From [Collinsella] massiliensis (lineage in GTDB: Bacteria; Actinomycetota; Coriobacteriia; Coriobacteriales; Coriobacteriaceae): DNA of 64,000 bases. The notes below the pieces were generated by a model that was given only the letters and a program-made list of their open reading frames with translations, ran no database searches and had not been told where the DNA came from. The stretch covers positions 1-64,000 of the forward strand of contig CAPI01000019.1 in NCBI GenBank assembly GCA_000333815.1. The letters run 5' to 3'. This document shows, in pieces, positions 24,832 through 34,159 of the stretch. Position 1 is the first letter of the stretch; each line of letters begins with the position of its first letter. The translations under genes and the position numbers were made by a program.

Positions 24832-25686
24832 ATGAGCGCAACGCATAATGCCGTCCTCTCCATGGAGGGCGTCTGCCTCTCCTTCGGCGCGAAGCGCGTA
24901 CTCGACGGCCTCACGTTCAGCGTGGAGCGGGGCACATGCTTCGGCTTCCTCGGCCCCTCAGGCGCGGGTAAGACGACCACGATCAAGCTGCTCACCCGCC
25001 AGCTTACGGCAGACGCCGGGCGCATCGGCCTCTTCGGACGCCCCATTGAGCACGCGAGTGGTGCGGATTACGACCGCATCGGAATCCTCTCGGACACAAG
25101 CTCCCTCTACGAACGGCTCTCCATCGAGGAGAACCTCAGACTCTATGCGCACATCCGCGGGCGCGGAGCACGCGACATCGACCGCTTGCTCGAGCGGATG
25201 GGACTCGACCGCGACCGCCGTACCCTCATCAAGAACTGCTCGAAGGGCATGCGGCAGCGCGCAGCGCTCCTCGCTGCCCTCATCCACAGCCCGGAGCTCG
25301 TCTTCCTTGACGAACCCACAAGCGGCCTCGATCCGGCGGCTCGCGCCGAGGTGCACCGGATGCTCGCCGAGCTTAAGCGCGGGGGCACCACCATCTTCAT
25401 CACGACACACGACATGACCGAGGCCGAGACGCTCTGCGACCAGCTCGCCATCCTCGATGCCGGACGCATCATCGCGCTCGACGCGCCGGCATCGCTTACC
25501 ATGAGGTTCGCGCGCAACCGCATCGTGGTCACGACGCGCACCCAAGGCGTCCTCGAGCTAACAAAAGACGCCAAGGCCGCAAACACCGTGCGCGACCTGC
25601 TCGCTGCGGGCGAGGTCATCACCATGCACTCGGATGAACCCGATCTCGAGGAAGTCTTCCTCGAGCTCACCGGAAGGGAGTTTTAG
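24832..25686 (+). CDS. ABC-2 transporter ATP-binding protein
   Basis: 284 residues. Walker A GPSGAGKTTT, Q-loop region, signature CSKGMRQRAAL, Walker B LVFLDEPTSGLD and switch TTHD are all present. The C-terminal extension ends in DEPDLEEVFLELTGREF, usual for drug or peptide export ATPases. The ATG follows GGAAGGAGCAGAACG. The permease gene begins directly after the stop. A 20-codon ORF (24786-24848, starting MRKQGIERD) with its own AAAGGAAG site overlaps the ATPase start and might be a coupling leader, though this is unproven. Confidence 0.92.
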   Translation: MSATHNAVLSMEGVCLSFGAKRVLDGLTFSVERGTCFGFLGPSGAGKTTTIKLLTRQLTADAGRIGLFGRPIEHASGADYDRIGILSDTSSLYERLSIEENLRLYAHIRGRGARDIDRLLERMGLDRDRRTLIKNCSKGMRQRAALLAALIHSPELVFLDEPTSGLDPAARAEVHRMLAELKRGGTTIFITTHDMTEAETLCDQLAILDAGRIIALDAPASLTMRFARNRIVVTTRTQGVLELTKDAKAANTVRDLLAAGEVITMHSDEPDLEEVFLELTGREF

Positions 25687-26448
25687 ATGAACGCGACCCT
25701 GCGGCGCATCGGCGCCCTGGCAAACAAGGACTTCGCCGACCTGTTCAAGAATCCCACGATGTTCACAGTGTGTCTCATGCCCATCGGCTTTATGCTGCTC
25801 TTCCGCTTAATCATGGGCGACACCACCGCAGGCTCAGATCTCACCGGCGCCGAGGCCGCGCGGGCGGGGGAGGCAGTCGGGCGCTACCTACTCGGCTCCG
25901 GCTTGTGCATGTCCGTCGGCATGGTAGTTCCCATGGTGCTCATCTACGGCATCGCCGAGGAGAAGGAGAAGCGCACCCTGCGCACGCTCATGCTCGCCAA
26001 CGTGGGGGCGGGCGAGGTCGCAACCTCGAAAGGCGCTGTGGCGCTGGCAGCGACCATGGTGGTGGGCGCGGGTTGCTTCTTCGCTGCCGGCGGCGCGCCG
26101 GGGCTCTTGCCCGCATACCTGCTCCTCACCTTCCTGGGCGCGGTGCCGGTGACGCTCATCTCCCTCGTGCTGGGGCTCGCGTCGCGCGACCAGATGACCG
26201 CCGGGTTCTTCAGCGTGCCCGTGTTGCTGCTCGTGCTCGTTCCGACCTTCGGCGTGGCGAGCGCGGCGATCGAGGCCTTTGCTCGCGTGACCCCGCTCGG
26301 CGGCGTCTACGACCTGCTCAACCTTGCCGCAGAGGGGCAGCTCCTCACAGCGGAAGCGCTCACGCCGCTCGCCGTGACCCTCGCCTGGACGGCGGCGGGC
26401 GCCGTCGCGTTCGCAGCCCTCTTCCGCCGGCTCGCGCGCGACAACTGA
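25687..26448 (+). CDS. ABC-2 type transporter permease
   Basis: 253 residues with six hydrophobic segments. It begins LRRIGALANKDFADLFKNPTMF, a classic ABC-2 permease N-terminus, and contains the EEKEKRTLRTLMLANVGAGEVATSK coupling loop. It follows the ATPase stop with no gap and certainly works with it. Together they form an exporter, possibly for a peptide or antibiotic; the cargo is unknown. Regulation by the upstream LytTR protein is the most economical reading of the locus. Confidence 0.9.
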   Translation: MNATLRRIGALANKDFADLFKNPTMFTVCLMPIGFMLLFRLIMGDTTAGSDLTGAEAARAGEAVGRYLLGSGLCMSVGMVVPMVLIYGIAEEKEKRTLRTLMLANVGAGEVATSKGAVALAATMVVGAGCFFAAGGAPGLLPAYLLLTFLGAVPVTLISLVLGLASRDQMTAGFFSVPVLLLVLVPTFGVASAAIEAFARVTPLGGVYDLLNLAAEGQLLTAEALTPLAVTLAWTAAGAVAFAALFRRLARDN

Positions 26449-26613
26449 CCCTGAGGCGCGCCAGGTTCCAGATTTCACGAAACACCCAGCTCGCGGGCGC
26501 GTAACCTGCTACTCTACCATCGGTCGAGTGAACTCAACTGGCGGTCGGTTGAGTGCGGATGCGCCCTATGGAACGATGGGGTCGCTCGAAAAGCCGCCGA
26601 CGAAAGGACACCC

Positions 26614-27030
26614 ATGGCACAGAAGAGCTTCGGCGCCACCATCTCCGCCCTCCGCAAGCAGAAGGGCATGACCCAGCTCGACCTCGCCCGACAGATGGGC
26701 GTGACCGACAAAGCCGTGTCCAAGTAGGAGCGCGACCTCTCGTTTCCCGACGTGGCAACCCTCCCCAAGCTCGCCGAGCTCCTCGACACCTCGGTCGACG
26801 AGCTGCTCGAGGTGCAGACGGCTGCCAAGAACCCGGAAGGCGCGCGAACGAAGGCGCCCGCACTCGTGCGCCTCGTCCTCAAGGCCGTCGCGCTCGCCAT
26901 GGGCGTCGGCGTGACCGCGCTCACTATCATGGACGAGGTCGAGCCGCGAAACGCCTTCTGCCTGCTCGGCATCGGCGTCGCCTGCCTGGGGATCGTCCAG
27001 CTCATGGATGGCGGGGAGGCCGACGAGTAG
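26614..27030 (+). pseudogene. XRE regulator with in-frame amber codon
   Basis: The frame from the ATG at 26614 encodes FGATISALRKQKGMTQLDLARQ and MGVTDKAVSK, then TAG at 26725-26727 (codon 38), then ERDLSFPDVATLPKLAELLDTSVDELL and a short membrane tail to 27030. The stop replaces the tryptophan of the conserved SKWERDLSFPD motif (TGG to TAG), inside the helix-turn-helix. Everything else is intact, so the mutation is recent or a sequencing error. A GTG at 26752 could restart a fragment without DNA-binding ability. The upstream spacer has related CGGTCGAGTG and CGGTTGAGTG repeats. Confidence 0.85.
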
Positions 27031-27086
27031 GCGCTGCCGCCGACGGACGGGCTAGGCGGCGCAGCTGCCCGATCGCGCCGCTCCGC

Positions 27087-27446
27087 CTATCCGCTCACGC
27101 TGCGCAGCAGGTCGGCAGGGTCCACGTCGTAGAGCTTCGCGAGCTTGATGAGGTTCGTGGTGCTCGGCTCGGACGTGCCCTGCTCCCACTTGCTCACCGC
27201 CTGCCGGCTCACGCCCACGTGCTGGGCGACGAACTCCTGCGTCATCCGGCAGCGCTCGCGCTCCGCGCGCAGCGCCTCGCCGAGCGAGCGGCGCACGGCG
27301 ACCGTCTGGGCGTCCTTGCGCGCGCGTTCCTGGCGGACGAACCAGCGGATCGCGAGCACCGCGGCCACCACGAAGAGCAGCCACGGCAGCACATTCACGA
27401 CAAGTATCGTGAAGATGATGAACAGTTCATACGCGCTCGGGTACAT
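27087..27446 (-). CDS. Membrane-anchored XRE regulator
   Basis: 119 residues from the ATG at 27446, after AAGGAGCC. Unusually, the transmembrane segment comes first (about 8-34, IIFTILVVNVLPWLLFVVAAVLAI) and the helix-turn-helix lies at the C-terminus (LGEALRAERERCRMTQEFVAQHVGVSRQAVSKWEQGTSEPSTTNLIKLAKLYDVD). It would hold the DNA-binding domain at the inner membrane face. It is convergent with the broken XRE gene. Target unknown. Confidence 0.85.
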   Translation of the reverse strand: MYPSAYELFIIFTILVVNVLPWLLFVVAAVLAIRWFVRQERARKDAQTVAVRRSLGEALRAERERCRMTQEFVAQHVGVSRQAVSKWEQGTSEPSTTNLIKLAKLYDVDPADLLRSVSG

Positions 27447-27729
27447 GGTGGCTCCTTGTCTCTCGCGTCCTATGATACGGGAAGTGTCGCGCAGGCCGCC
27501 CGTTGCCTCCACCACCTATCGCGCAACATGCGGTTGCATATCGGTTGCGCGCGCTATTTCGCCGAACAGACCGCCCGCCACGCCCCCGCCCGTGCTCCCG
27601 CCCGCGCCTTTCACCGCGCGAAACCGGCTGTTCGCCCAGTATGGGCGCGCCGGCGTCCCCGCACCGGCCGCAACGGGTATACGAGTCATATCAGCGGCCG
27701 CGTGCCGCATGAGCTCGAGGGAGGTTGCC

Positions 27730-28209
27730 ATGTCCATGTACTTCCGCAACATCTTGGTTCCCTACGACGAGTCCGACCACGCGCTCAGCGCCCTGCACAC
27801 CGCGCTCGCCATGGTGGGCGACGAGCCGGACGCGAAGGTGCACGTCGTCACCATCATCCCCGCCCGCGCCCTGCCCGGCGTCCCGTTCACCGGCGACGGC
27901 TTCGACGTCTCGCCCACCGTCGTGAACCCCGAGAGCTACGACCAGCTCATGGACGTCCTCGTGAGCCGCACCCGCACCGACCTGCAGCAGGTGGTGAAGG
28001 AATCGCTCGACGGCGCGCGCTGCAAGGTGTCCGTGGACGCCGTCATCGATGCCTCGCCCGTGGAGGGCATCGCGAATTACGTCGAGAACAACAACATCGA
28101 CCTCGTGGTCATGGGGCGGCGCGGCGTGGGCGCGCTGCGCGGCATGCTCGGCAGCGTGAGCTACGGCGTGCTCCGCTCTGTGGATGTGCCCATCCTCACC
28201 GTGAAATAG
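27730..28209 (+). CDS. Universal stress protein (UspA family)
   Basis: 159 residues. It begins FRNILVPYDESDHALSALHTAL and has the ATP-binding loop VMGRRGVGALRGMLGSVSYGVL (GxxGxxxxxxGS) near the end, so it belongs to the nucleotide-binding branch. It is a cytosolic protein induced in stress or growth arrest. The start at 27730 follows GAGGGAGGTTGCC. It stands alone, ending at a strong hairpin shared with the convergent ABC-F gene. Confidence 0.92.
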   Translation: MSMYFRNILVPYDESDHALSALHTALAMVGDEPDAKVHVVTIIPARALPGVPFTGDGFDVSPTVVNPESYDQLMDVLVSRTRTDLQQVVKESLDGARCKVSVDAVIDASPVEGIANYVENNNIDLVVMGRRGVGALRGMLGSVSYGVLRSVDVPILTVK

Positions 28210-28245
28210 CGGATGGGAAGCGTGCGCCGGGCACGGCGGCGCGCG

Positions 28246-28284
28246 GCGGGGCGGATGCCTGGAACCCCCGGGCGTCCGCCCCGC
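28246..28284. terminator. Bidirectional hairpin terminator
   Basis: A 13-bp stem, GCGGGGCGGATGC with GCGTCCGCCCCGC (one mismatch), between the convergent usp and ABC-F genes. Confidence 0.75.
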
Positions 28285-28289
28285 ATCTG

Positions 28290-29765
28290 TTAGCGCGCCG
28301 TGACCGCCCCGTCACGCACCTTCCAGGTCGCCGTCGTGCAGCCGTCGAGGAACACGCGGTCGTGGCTCACGAGCAGAAGCGCCCCGGGATACGCCGCGAG
28401 CGCGCGCTCGAGCGCCTCGGTGGAATGCAGATCGAGGTGGTTCGTGGGCTCGTCCATGATGATGAGCGCGGGATGCTCGAGCATGCCGAGCGCGAGCATG
28501 AGCTTGCGCAGCTCGCCGGGGCTCGTCGCGCCACCGTCCAGGATGCGGTCGGGGTCGGAGTTGAGCTGCGCCACCGTGGAGAGCACGCGGCCGCGCTCCG
28601 CATCCGAAAGGTGGCGCACGCGCTCGAGCACCTGCGCGCGGCGCGCCGGGTCGAGCTCCTGCGGGATGTCGAGGACGACGAGGTCGCGCGCGATGCGCGG
28701 GCGGATGTGGCCGAGCAGGGTCGATTTACCGGCGCCGTTCGGCCCCACGATGCCGATGTGGTCGCGGTTCCCCACGAAGAGCTCGGGGATATGGAGCGTA
28801 CCGGCGCCACACGGGATGCGCGCCTCGGCGATGCGCACCACCACCTTGCGCGGGCTCGGGGCGGCGTCGACCCACAGGTCGCCGTCATAGCGCTTGTGCA
28901 CGAACGCCGCGCCCACGCGCCGCTCGGCCGCCTGCATGCGCGCGTCCATCTGCGACAACAGCCTGCCGCGGGCACCGTCCTGCCCGGTGAAGATCGCGAG
29001 GTCGATCTTGGCCTTCGCCGAACGGTCCTTCGGGTCGATGTGCCGCTTGCTGCGGCGCGCCTGGGCACGGGCCGCTTCGTGGGCGCGGGCGTCCTTCTCG
29101 GCCGCGAGGCGCGCGAGCTCGCCCTTCGCCGCGCGTCGCTCGCGCACCACGGTCGCGCGCTCGAGCTCCGCCTGCGCGTGCGCCGCCGTGTAGCCGCCCT
29201 GCCGCACCACGATGCCGCCCGCCTCGAACGAGGCGCAGCGCGCGGCGACCTCGTCGAGCAGCTCGCGGTCGTGGCTGATGAGGATGCCGATGCCCTTGAA
29301 GCCCTGGATAAGCCCCGCGATGCGCGCGCGGGCGTCATGGTCGATGTGGTTCGTGGGCTCGTCGAGCACGAGTACGTCCGGCCGCTGCCAGAGCGCGCAC
29401 GCGACCTGCAGCTTCTTGCGCTCGCCGAACGAGAGCTCGTCGTAGCGCCAGGGCATGTCGTCCTCGATGCCGAGCGCTACGCGGAGGGCGCGCGCGTCCC
29501 GACCGAAGTCCGCAGCGAAGTCGAACAAGCCCGCGGGCGGGTCGTCCGTCTCCTGCGCGCAGTACGCGCTCGCGAGGTGCGGCGACACGCTGCCCGCGTC
29601 CGGCACGATGAGGCCGCAGGCGATCTTCGCGAGCGTGGTCTTCCCGCAGCCGTTGTCGCCCAGAAGGCCGGTCCAGCCCTCCGGGAAGGCGATGCTCACG
29701 CGGTCGAGGATGGGTTCGAACGATGAGGGGTAGGCGTACGTCACGCCCGAAAGGGTAAGCTGCAT
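28290..29765 (-). CDS. ABC-F family ATPase
   Basis: 491 residues from the ATG at 29765, after GAAGGAGCCCCC. Two ABC domains on one chain and no membrane segments: Walker A GDNGCGKTT and GPNGAGKST, signatures SFGERKKLQ and SPGELRKLM, Walker B VLVLDEPTNHID and LIIMDEPTNHLD. The linker is Arg/Ala-rich with KRHIDPKDRSAKAKID. ABC-F proteins act on the ribosome, either relieving stalled translation or protecting against antibiotics. The second signature (SPGE) is slightly degenerate. Whether it gives resistance cannot be told from sequence. Confidence 0.92.
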   Translation of the reverse strand: MQLTLSGVTYAYPSSFEPILDRVSIAFPEGWTGLLGDNGCGKTTLAKIACGLIVPDAGSVSPHLASAYCAQETDDPPAGLFDFAADFGRDARALRVALGIEDDMPWRYDELSFGERKKLQVACALWQRPDVLVLDEPTNHIDHDARARIAGLIQGFKGIGILISHDRELLDEVAARCASFEAGGIVVRQGGYTAAHAQAELERATVVRERRAAKGELARLAAEKDARAHEAARAQARRSKRHIDPKDRSAKAKIDLAIFTGQDGARGRLLSQMDARMQAAERRVGAAFVHKRYDGDLWVDAAPSPRKVVVRIAEARIPCGAGTLHIPELFVGNRDHIGIVGPNGAGKSTLLGHIRPRIARDLVVLDIPQELDPARRAQVLERVRHLSDAERGRVLSTVAQLNSDPDRILDGGATSPGELRKLMLALGMLEHPALIIMDEPTNHLDLHSTEALERALAAYPGALLLVSHDRVFLDGCTTATWKVRDGAVTAR

Positions 29766-30081
29766 GGGGGCTCCTTCGCTGGTCGCAGGCAGCATCCGCG
29801 CTCGGCGCGGCATCGCGCTGCCATCTCATCAAGACATTGACCTAGCGAATCTTCACCGAGCTTCCCTTCCGTCGGTTCCGGTGGCGCCGCCACGCGCGCT
29901 GCGAGGACCCTCTGCCCTCGCCCGGTCGACACGCCGAGTATACGCCGCGGTGCATGCAGGGTCAATTGCCCGCCCCTCGCTCGCCGCGCGGCCGGACAAC
30001 GCGCCCGCACGGTACAATAGCCAGCATCGGCCTTTCGCGCGCCGGGCTCGGCGGCGCGAACATCGAGAAACGGAGGCAGCC
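29766..30081. other. 316-bp divergent spacer between ABC-F and GH2 genes
   Basis: No gene is visible. A TACAAT box near 30012 is a candidate -10 for the glycosidase. On the ABC-F side a GC-rich self-complementary stretch (GCGCTCGGCGCG, near 29805) might form a leader hairpin, but I see no clear attenuator. Confidence 0.45.
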
Positions 30082-32058
30082 ATGCTCGACGTGAGGCGCG
30101 CCCTCAAAGCTGCCCAGGTACCCGCGCGCACGCGCACCCTGCCCCTCTCGACCCCTTGGGGCGAAGCGATCGCTTCCGCGGGAGACGACGCCCCAGTTCT
30201 GCCCGAACACCCCCGCCCCACCACGCGGCGCGACGCGTACACCATGCTCAACGGCATGTGGGAGTACGCGTTCACCCCGCTTCCCGTGGAGCTTCCCCCG
30301 CGCAACACCCGCACGGGAGACGCCCGACCCTTGGCGCTCAACCGCGATGAGGCGCTTGCCGTGGTGAGCAGCGCCCTTGCGCCCATCACCTTCAACAGCG
30401 GCCGCATCCGCGTCCCCTTCTCTCCCGAGGCCCCGCTCTCCGGGGTGAACCGCATGCTCCGGCCGGACGAGCTCCTGTGGTACCGCCGGACCTTCGAGCC
30501 GCCCGCGCTCACCGCAGGCGAACGGCTCATCCTGCACTTCGAGGCGGTCGACTGGGTGTGCGCGGTCTACGTGAACGGGCAGCTCGCCGGCGAGCACGCG
30601 GGCGGGTACCTCCCCTTCGACATCGACGCCACGCCCTATCTCCGCCCTGCGAGCACAGAGCCTACGGAGCTCATGCTCTGCGTGTACGACCCCTCCGACG
30701 CGGGCGTGCAGCCGCGCGGCAAGCAGAGCCTCGCGCCCGGGGGCATCTGGTACACCGCGCAGAGCGGCATCTGGCAAAGTGTATGGTACGAAGTCGTGCC
30801 GGCGATGCATCTCACGTCGCTCTCCCTGAGCGGCGCGGCGGACGGCACGCTTGCGATCGATGCACGGGCGGCAGGTGCCGAAGCATCCGGCCGCGCCCTC
30901 GAGCTCACCGTCCTCGACCACGCGGGGGCTACGGTGCTTCAACAGACCCTCCCGCTTGACGCGCGCGGGAGGCTCCGAGCCACGCTCGCCGTCGAGAACC
31001 CGCACCGGTGGTCGCCGGACGACCCGTACCTCTACCAGGTGAAGGCCCGGCTCTGTGAGGGTTCGCCCACGACAGCCGCGTCCGCTCCGGACAGCGTCGA
31101 GAGCTACTGCGCGTTTCGCACCGTCTCCATCGAGCGCGATGCCCAGGGCGTGCCGCGCTTCTTCCTCAACGGCGAGCCGTATTTCGTGAAGGGCGTGCTC
31201 GACCAGGGCTACTGGCCGGATGGCCTCATGACCGCCCCCTCGGATGAGGCGCTCATCCACGACATCTCCGCCATGAAGGCCGCGGGCTTCACCATGATGC
31301 GCAAGCACCTCAAGATCGAGTGCGCACGCTGGTACTACCACTGCGACCGGCTCGGCATGCTCGTATGGCAGGACGCCGTGCAGGGCGGCGGCCCGTACAG
31401 CCTGTGGCATATCAGCCGCAAGCCCACGGTGTTCAAGCGCACCTGGGGCCGCTTCCGCGACGACATCCCGCCCCATCGTGCCGCCCTCGCGTCCACCGAC
31501 GTGCGCTACCAGCTCGAATGGAACGAGACCTGCGCGGCCATGGTGCGCCTGCTCGCATGCCACCCCTCAATCGCCACCTGGTCGCTCTTCAACGAGGGCA
31601 TGGGGCAGTTCGATGCCCGCGCGGCGGCCGAGCACATCCACGGCATCGACGCGACGCGTCCCATCGATGCCGTGAGCGGTTGGTTCGACCAGCATTGCGG
31701 GGACTACCTCTCGCAGCACAACTACTTCCGCCCGCTCACCGCGGACCGCGACCGCGGGCGCCTCTCCGGGTACGTCGCCCAGCGCGGGTTCCGCGCGCTC
31801 TTCCTCTCGGAATTCGGCGGATGGGGGCAGCCGGTCGAAGGGCACCGGTTCTCGGACGCCGCCTACGGCTATGGCGAGTTCGACGGCATCGATGCATGGC
31901 GCGCGGCGGTGCGCGCGTCGCTCGCCACCGCGGGGGACCTCGAGGCGCGCGGCCTCGCGGGCTACGTCTACACGCAGCTCTCCGACGTCGAGGACGAGGT
32001 CAACGGCCTCATCACCTACAATCGCCGCGTATGTAAAATTACCCCAGGGGTTTTTTAA
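30082..32058 (+). CDS. Glycoside hydrolase family 2 protein
   Basis: 658 residues from the ATG at 30082, after CGGAGGCAGCC. The N-terminal sugar-binding domain (LLWYRRTFEPP, VDWVCAVYVNGQLAGEHAGGYLPFDID) and the central jelly-roll/Ig domain precede a TIM barrel. The acid/base Glu lies in TWSLFNEGMGQ and the nucleophile in ALFLSEFGGWG, both standard GH2 positions. It probably cleaves beta-galactosides, mannosides or glucuronides; no signal peptide, so it acts in the cytosol on imported sugars. The final residues VCKITPGVF are read from the palindromic element in the frame without early stops. It overlaps the convergent GTPase gene by 4 bp. Confidence 0.9.
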   Translation: MLDVRRALKAAQVPARTRTLPLSTPWGEAIASAGDDAPVLPEHPRPTTRRDAYTMLNGMWEYAFTPLPVELPPRNTRTGDARPLALNRDEALAVVSSALAPITFNSGRIRVPFSPEAPLSGVNRMLRPDELLWYRRTFEPPALTAGERLILHFEAVDWVCAVYVNGQLAGEHAGGYLPFDIDATPYLRPASTEPTELMLCVYDPSDAGVQPRGKQSLAPGGIWYTAQSGIWQSVWYEVVPAMHLTSLSLSGAADGTLAIDARAAGAEASGRALELTVLDHAGATVLQQTLPLDARGRLRATLAVENPHRWSPDDPYLYQVKARLCEGSPTTAASAPDSVESYCAFRTVSIERDAQGVPRFFLNGEPYFVKGVLDQGYWPDGLMTAPSDEALIHDISAMKAAGFTMMRKHLKIECARWYYHCDRLGMLVWQDAVQGGGPYSLWHISRKPTVFKRTWGRFRDDIPPHRAALASTDVRYQLEWNETCAAMVRLLACHPSIATWSLFNEGMGQFDARAAAEHIHGIDATRPIDAVSGWFDQHCGDYLSQHNYFRPLTADRDRGRLSGYVAQRGFRALFLSEFGGWGQPVEGHRFSDAAYGYGEFDGIDAWRAAVRASLATAGDLEARGLAGYVYTQLSDVEDEVNGLITYNRRVCKITPGVF

Positions 32059-32059
32059 C
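32033..32059. repeat. 27-bp palindromic element, copy 6 (diverged)
   Basis: Left arm GTAAAATTACCCC, right arm GGGGTTTTTTAAC around a central A; the right arm has drifted. It covers the ends of both convergent genes: the GH2 gene reads through it in the open frame, and the GTPase gene ends at its right edge (TGT TAA). Confidence 0.8.
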
Positions 32060-34070
32060 ATTCCGCGGAGAAGAAGGCGGCGTCGGCGGGGCGGTACGGC
32101 CGCAACCGCGCCGCATCGACCTCCGTGTGGGCGCGCTCCGGCACGTCGCGCCATTTGACCGTGAAGCCGGCGCCATGGCTGCAGAACACGGAATCCGGCG
32201 TATGGGGAAGGTCGGCCTCGGGATCGTACCCTTCCGCCGCGATGACTGCCTCCGCGTCATGGCACGCACGGTACCCCGAGAACGCGAGCGAGAGCCGGCC
32301 GCGCCCGCCCGTGTAGCGCGCGACCTCGAGCGCGTACGCGCCGACCTCGGAAGCCGGAACCGCGCCCTCGATGCGCGCTTGGCCGCCCTCAGCCAGGGGG
32401 GACGAGAACTCCGCCGCCATCCGCGCAAGGTCGGCAAGCGCGCGCCCCACGTTCTCCGCGGGGACGGTGAGGCGGAACCGGTACCAAGGCTCCAGCAGCA
32501 CGCAATCCCCGCGCTCGCGGGCGCACATGAGCGCCTGCCGGATCGCCCGGTACGTCGCCTGGCGGAAGTCCCCTCCCTCGGTGTGCTTCAGGTGCGCGCG
32601 GCCGGCGAGGAGCGTGATCCGAACGTCGGTGAGCGGAGCGCCGATGAGCACGCCCACATGGTCGCGCTCCATGGCGTGCGTCAGGATGAGCCGCTGCCAA
32701 TTGCGGTCGAGGTCGTCCTCGGCGCAGCGCGTGCCGAACTCCATCCCCGAGCCGCGCGGTAAGGGCTCGAGCATGAGCCGTACCTCGGCATAATGCCGAA
32801 GCGGCTCGAAATGGCCCACGCCCTCGACGGGCGCCGCGATTGTCTCCTTGAACAGGATGCCGCCCGTCCCGAAGGAAACCTCCATGCCGTAGCGCTCGCG
32901 CAGCTGCTCGCGGACCACATCCTGCTGGACCTCGCCCATGAGCTGCACATGCGCTTCCTGCAGCTGCTCATGCCAGGTGACGCCCAGCATGGGGTCCTCG
33001 CTCGCAAGCTCGCGCAGCGCGCGCACGAGCGCGGTGGCGTCCAGCCCCTCGGAGGGAATCACCTGGTAGGAAAGGACGGGCGCGAGCACCGGCTGCTCGC
33101 CGACGGGCTCCGCGCCGAGCACGCACCCCGGCGTCGCTTGGGAGAGCCCGGTCACGGCGCATACCTGCCCCGCGGGAACCTCGGCGACCGTTTCGAAGCT
33201 CGCCCCCTGGTAGCGGCGGACCTCGTCGATCTTCTCCGTCCACGCCTCCCCGCGCAAGCCCCGGCCGTCCACCAGGTCTTTCGCGCGCAAGATGCCGCCC
33301 GTGACCTTGAGCCAGGCGAGCCGCTCGCCGCGCGCGCCCCTGCTCACGCGGTACACGCGGGCGGCGAACACCTCCGGCCACGTTCGCTCGGCAATGAGGG
33401 CCACAATGCCATCGAGGAGCCCCTCGACGCCCTCCTCGCGAAGCGCCGCGCCGAAGAAGCACGGGACGATGGCGCGCTCGGCAACCAGGCGCGCGCACGT
33501 GCCCGCGGCGAGCGCGCCGGACTCGAGGTACTCGCCGAGCGCCGCCTCATCCGTCGCAGCCGCGTCCTCGAGCGCGGCCTCGGAGCCCGCGAGCAGCGCC
33601 GCCCCGTCCACGCAGCCCGCCGAGAGCCGTTCGCGCAGCTCGCGCATGAGCGCTTCGCGGCCGGGGTGTTCCAGATCCATCTTGTTCACGAAGATGAAGG
33701 TCGGGACGACAGAGCGCTCGAGCAGGCTCCAGAGCGTCTCGGTATGCCCCTGCACGCCATCGTTCGCCCCCACCACGAGGATCGCGTAGTCGAGCGCCTG
33801 GAGCGTCCGCTCGGCCTCGGCGGAGAAATCGACGTGCCCGGGCGCGTCGACGAGCATGAAGTGCGCGCCCTTCCAGTCGAGCGAGGCTTGCGAGGAGAAG
33901 ATGGTGATCCCGCGCGCCCGCTCCATGGCGTCCGTATCCAGGTGGGAGGCGCCCTTGTCCACGCGCCCCGCCACGCGGATGGCGCCCGCGGTATGCAGCA
34001 TCGCCTCGGCAAGCGTCGTCTTACCCGCATCGACATGCGCTAAGAGCCCTATAACCGCCTGAGCTGCCAC
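32055..34070 (-). CDS. TetM/TetO-like ribosomal protection GTPase
   Basis: About 671 residues from the GTG at 34070, chosen for AGAGGAGGCTGC just upstream; an ATG at 34094 is less well placed. GTPase motifs AHVDAGKTT, the switch I region RGITI, DAPGHVDF and NKMD are clear, followed by EF-G-like domains 2-5. The layout matches the tetracycline ribosomal protection family. Many gut Firmicutes and Actinobacteria carry chromosomal homologues of uncertain function, so resistance is possible but not shown. A HxlR regulator gene lies 89 bp upstream on the same strand. Confidence 0.82.
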   Translation of the reverse strand: MAAQAVIGLLAHVDAGKTTLAEAMLHTAGAIRVAGRVDKGASHLDTDAMERARGITIFSSQASLDWKGAHFMLVDAPGHVDFSAEAERTLQALDYAILVVGANDGVQGHTETLWSLLERSVVPTFIFVNKMDLEHPGREALMRELRERLSAGCVDGAALLAGSEAALEDAAATDEAALGEYLESGALAAGTCARLVAERAIVPCFFGAALREEGVEGLLDGIVALIAERTWPEVFAARVYRVSRGARGERLAWLKVTGGILRAKDLVDGRGLRGEAWTEKIDEVRRYQGASFETVAEVPAGQVCAVTGLSQATPGCVLGAEPVGEQPVLAPVLSYQVIPSEGLDATALVRALRELASEDPMLGVTWHEQLQEAHVQLMGEVQQDVVREQLRERYGMEVSFGTGGILFKETIAAPVEGVGHFEPLRHYAEVRLMLEPLPRGSGMEFGTRCAEDDLDRNWQRLILTHAMERDHVGVLIGAPLTDVRITLLAGRAHLKHTEGGDFRQATYRAIRQALMCARERGDCVLLEPWYRFRLTVPAENVGRALADLARMAAEFSSPLAEGGQARIEGAVPASEVGAYALEVARYTGGRGRLSLAFSGYRACHDAEAVIAAEGYDPEADLPHTPDSVFCSHGAGFTVKWRDVPERAHTEVDAARLRPYRPADAAFFSAEC

Positions 34071-34159
34071 GCAGCCTCCTCTCTGTTCCGCCAACCCGTT
34101 GGAGGCAGGTTCGGAAACGGCGCATTCAGCGCTTTCAGACCCGCACCCCAGCAGCCGTC

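Noticed and set aside
26553-29726. 1057-codon plus-strand frame
   Set aside because: It spans several real genes on both strands and has Arg/Ala-rich content typical of an antisense shadow.
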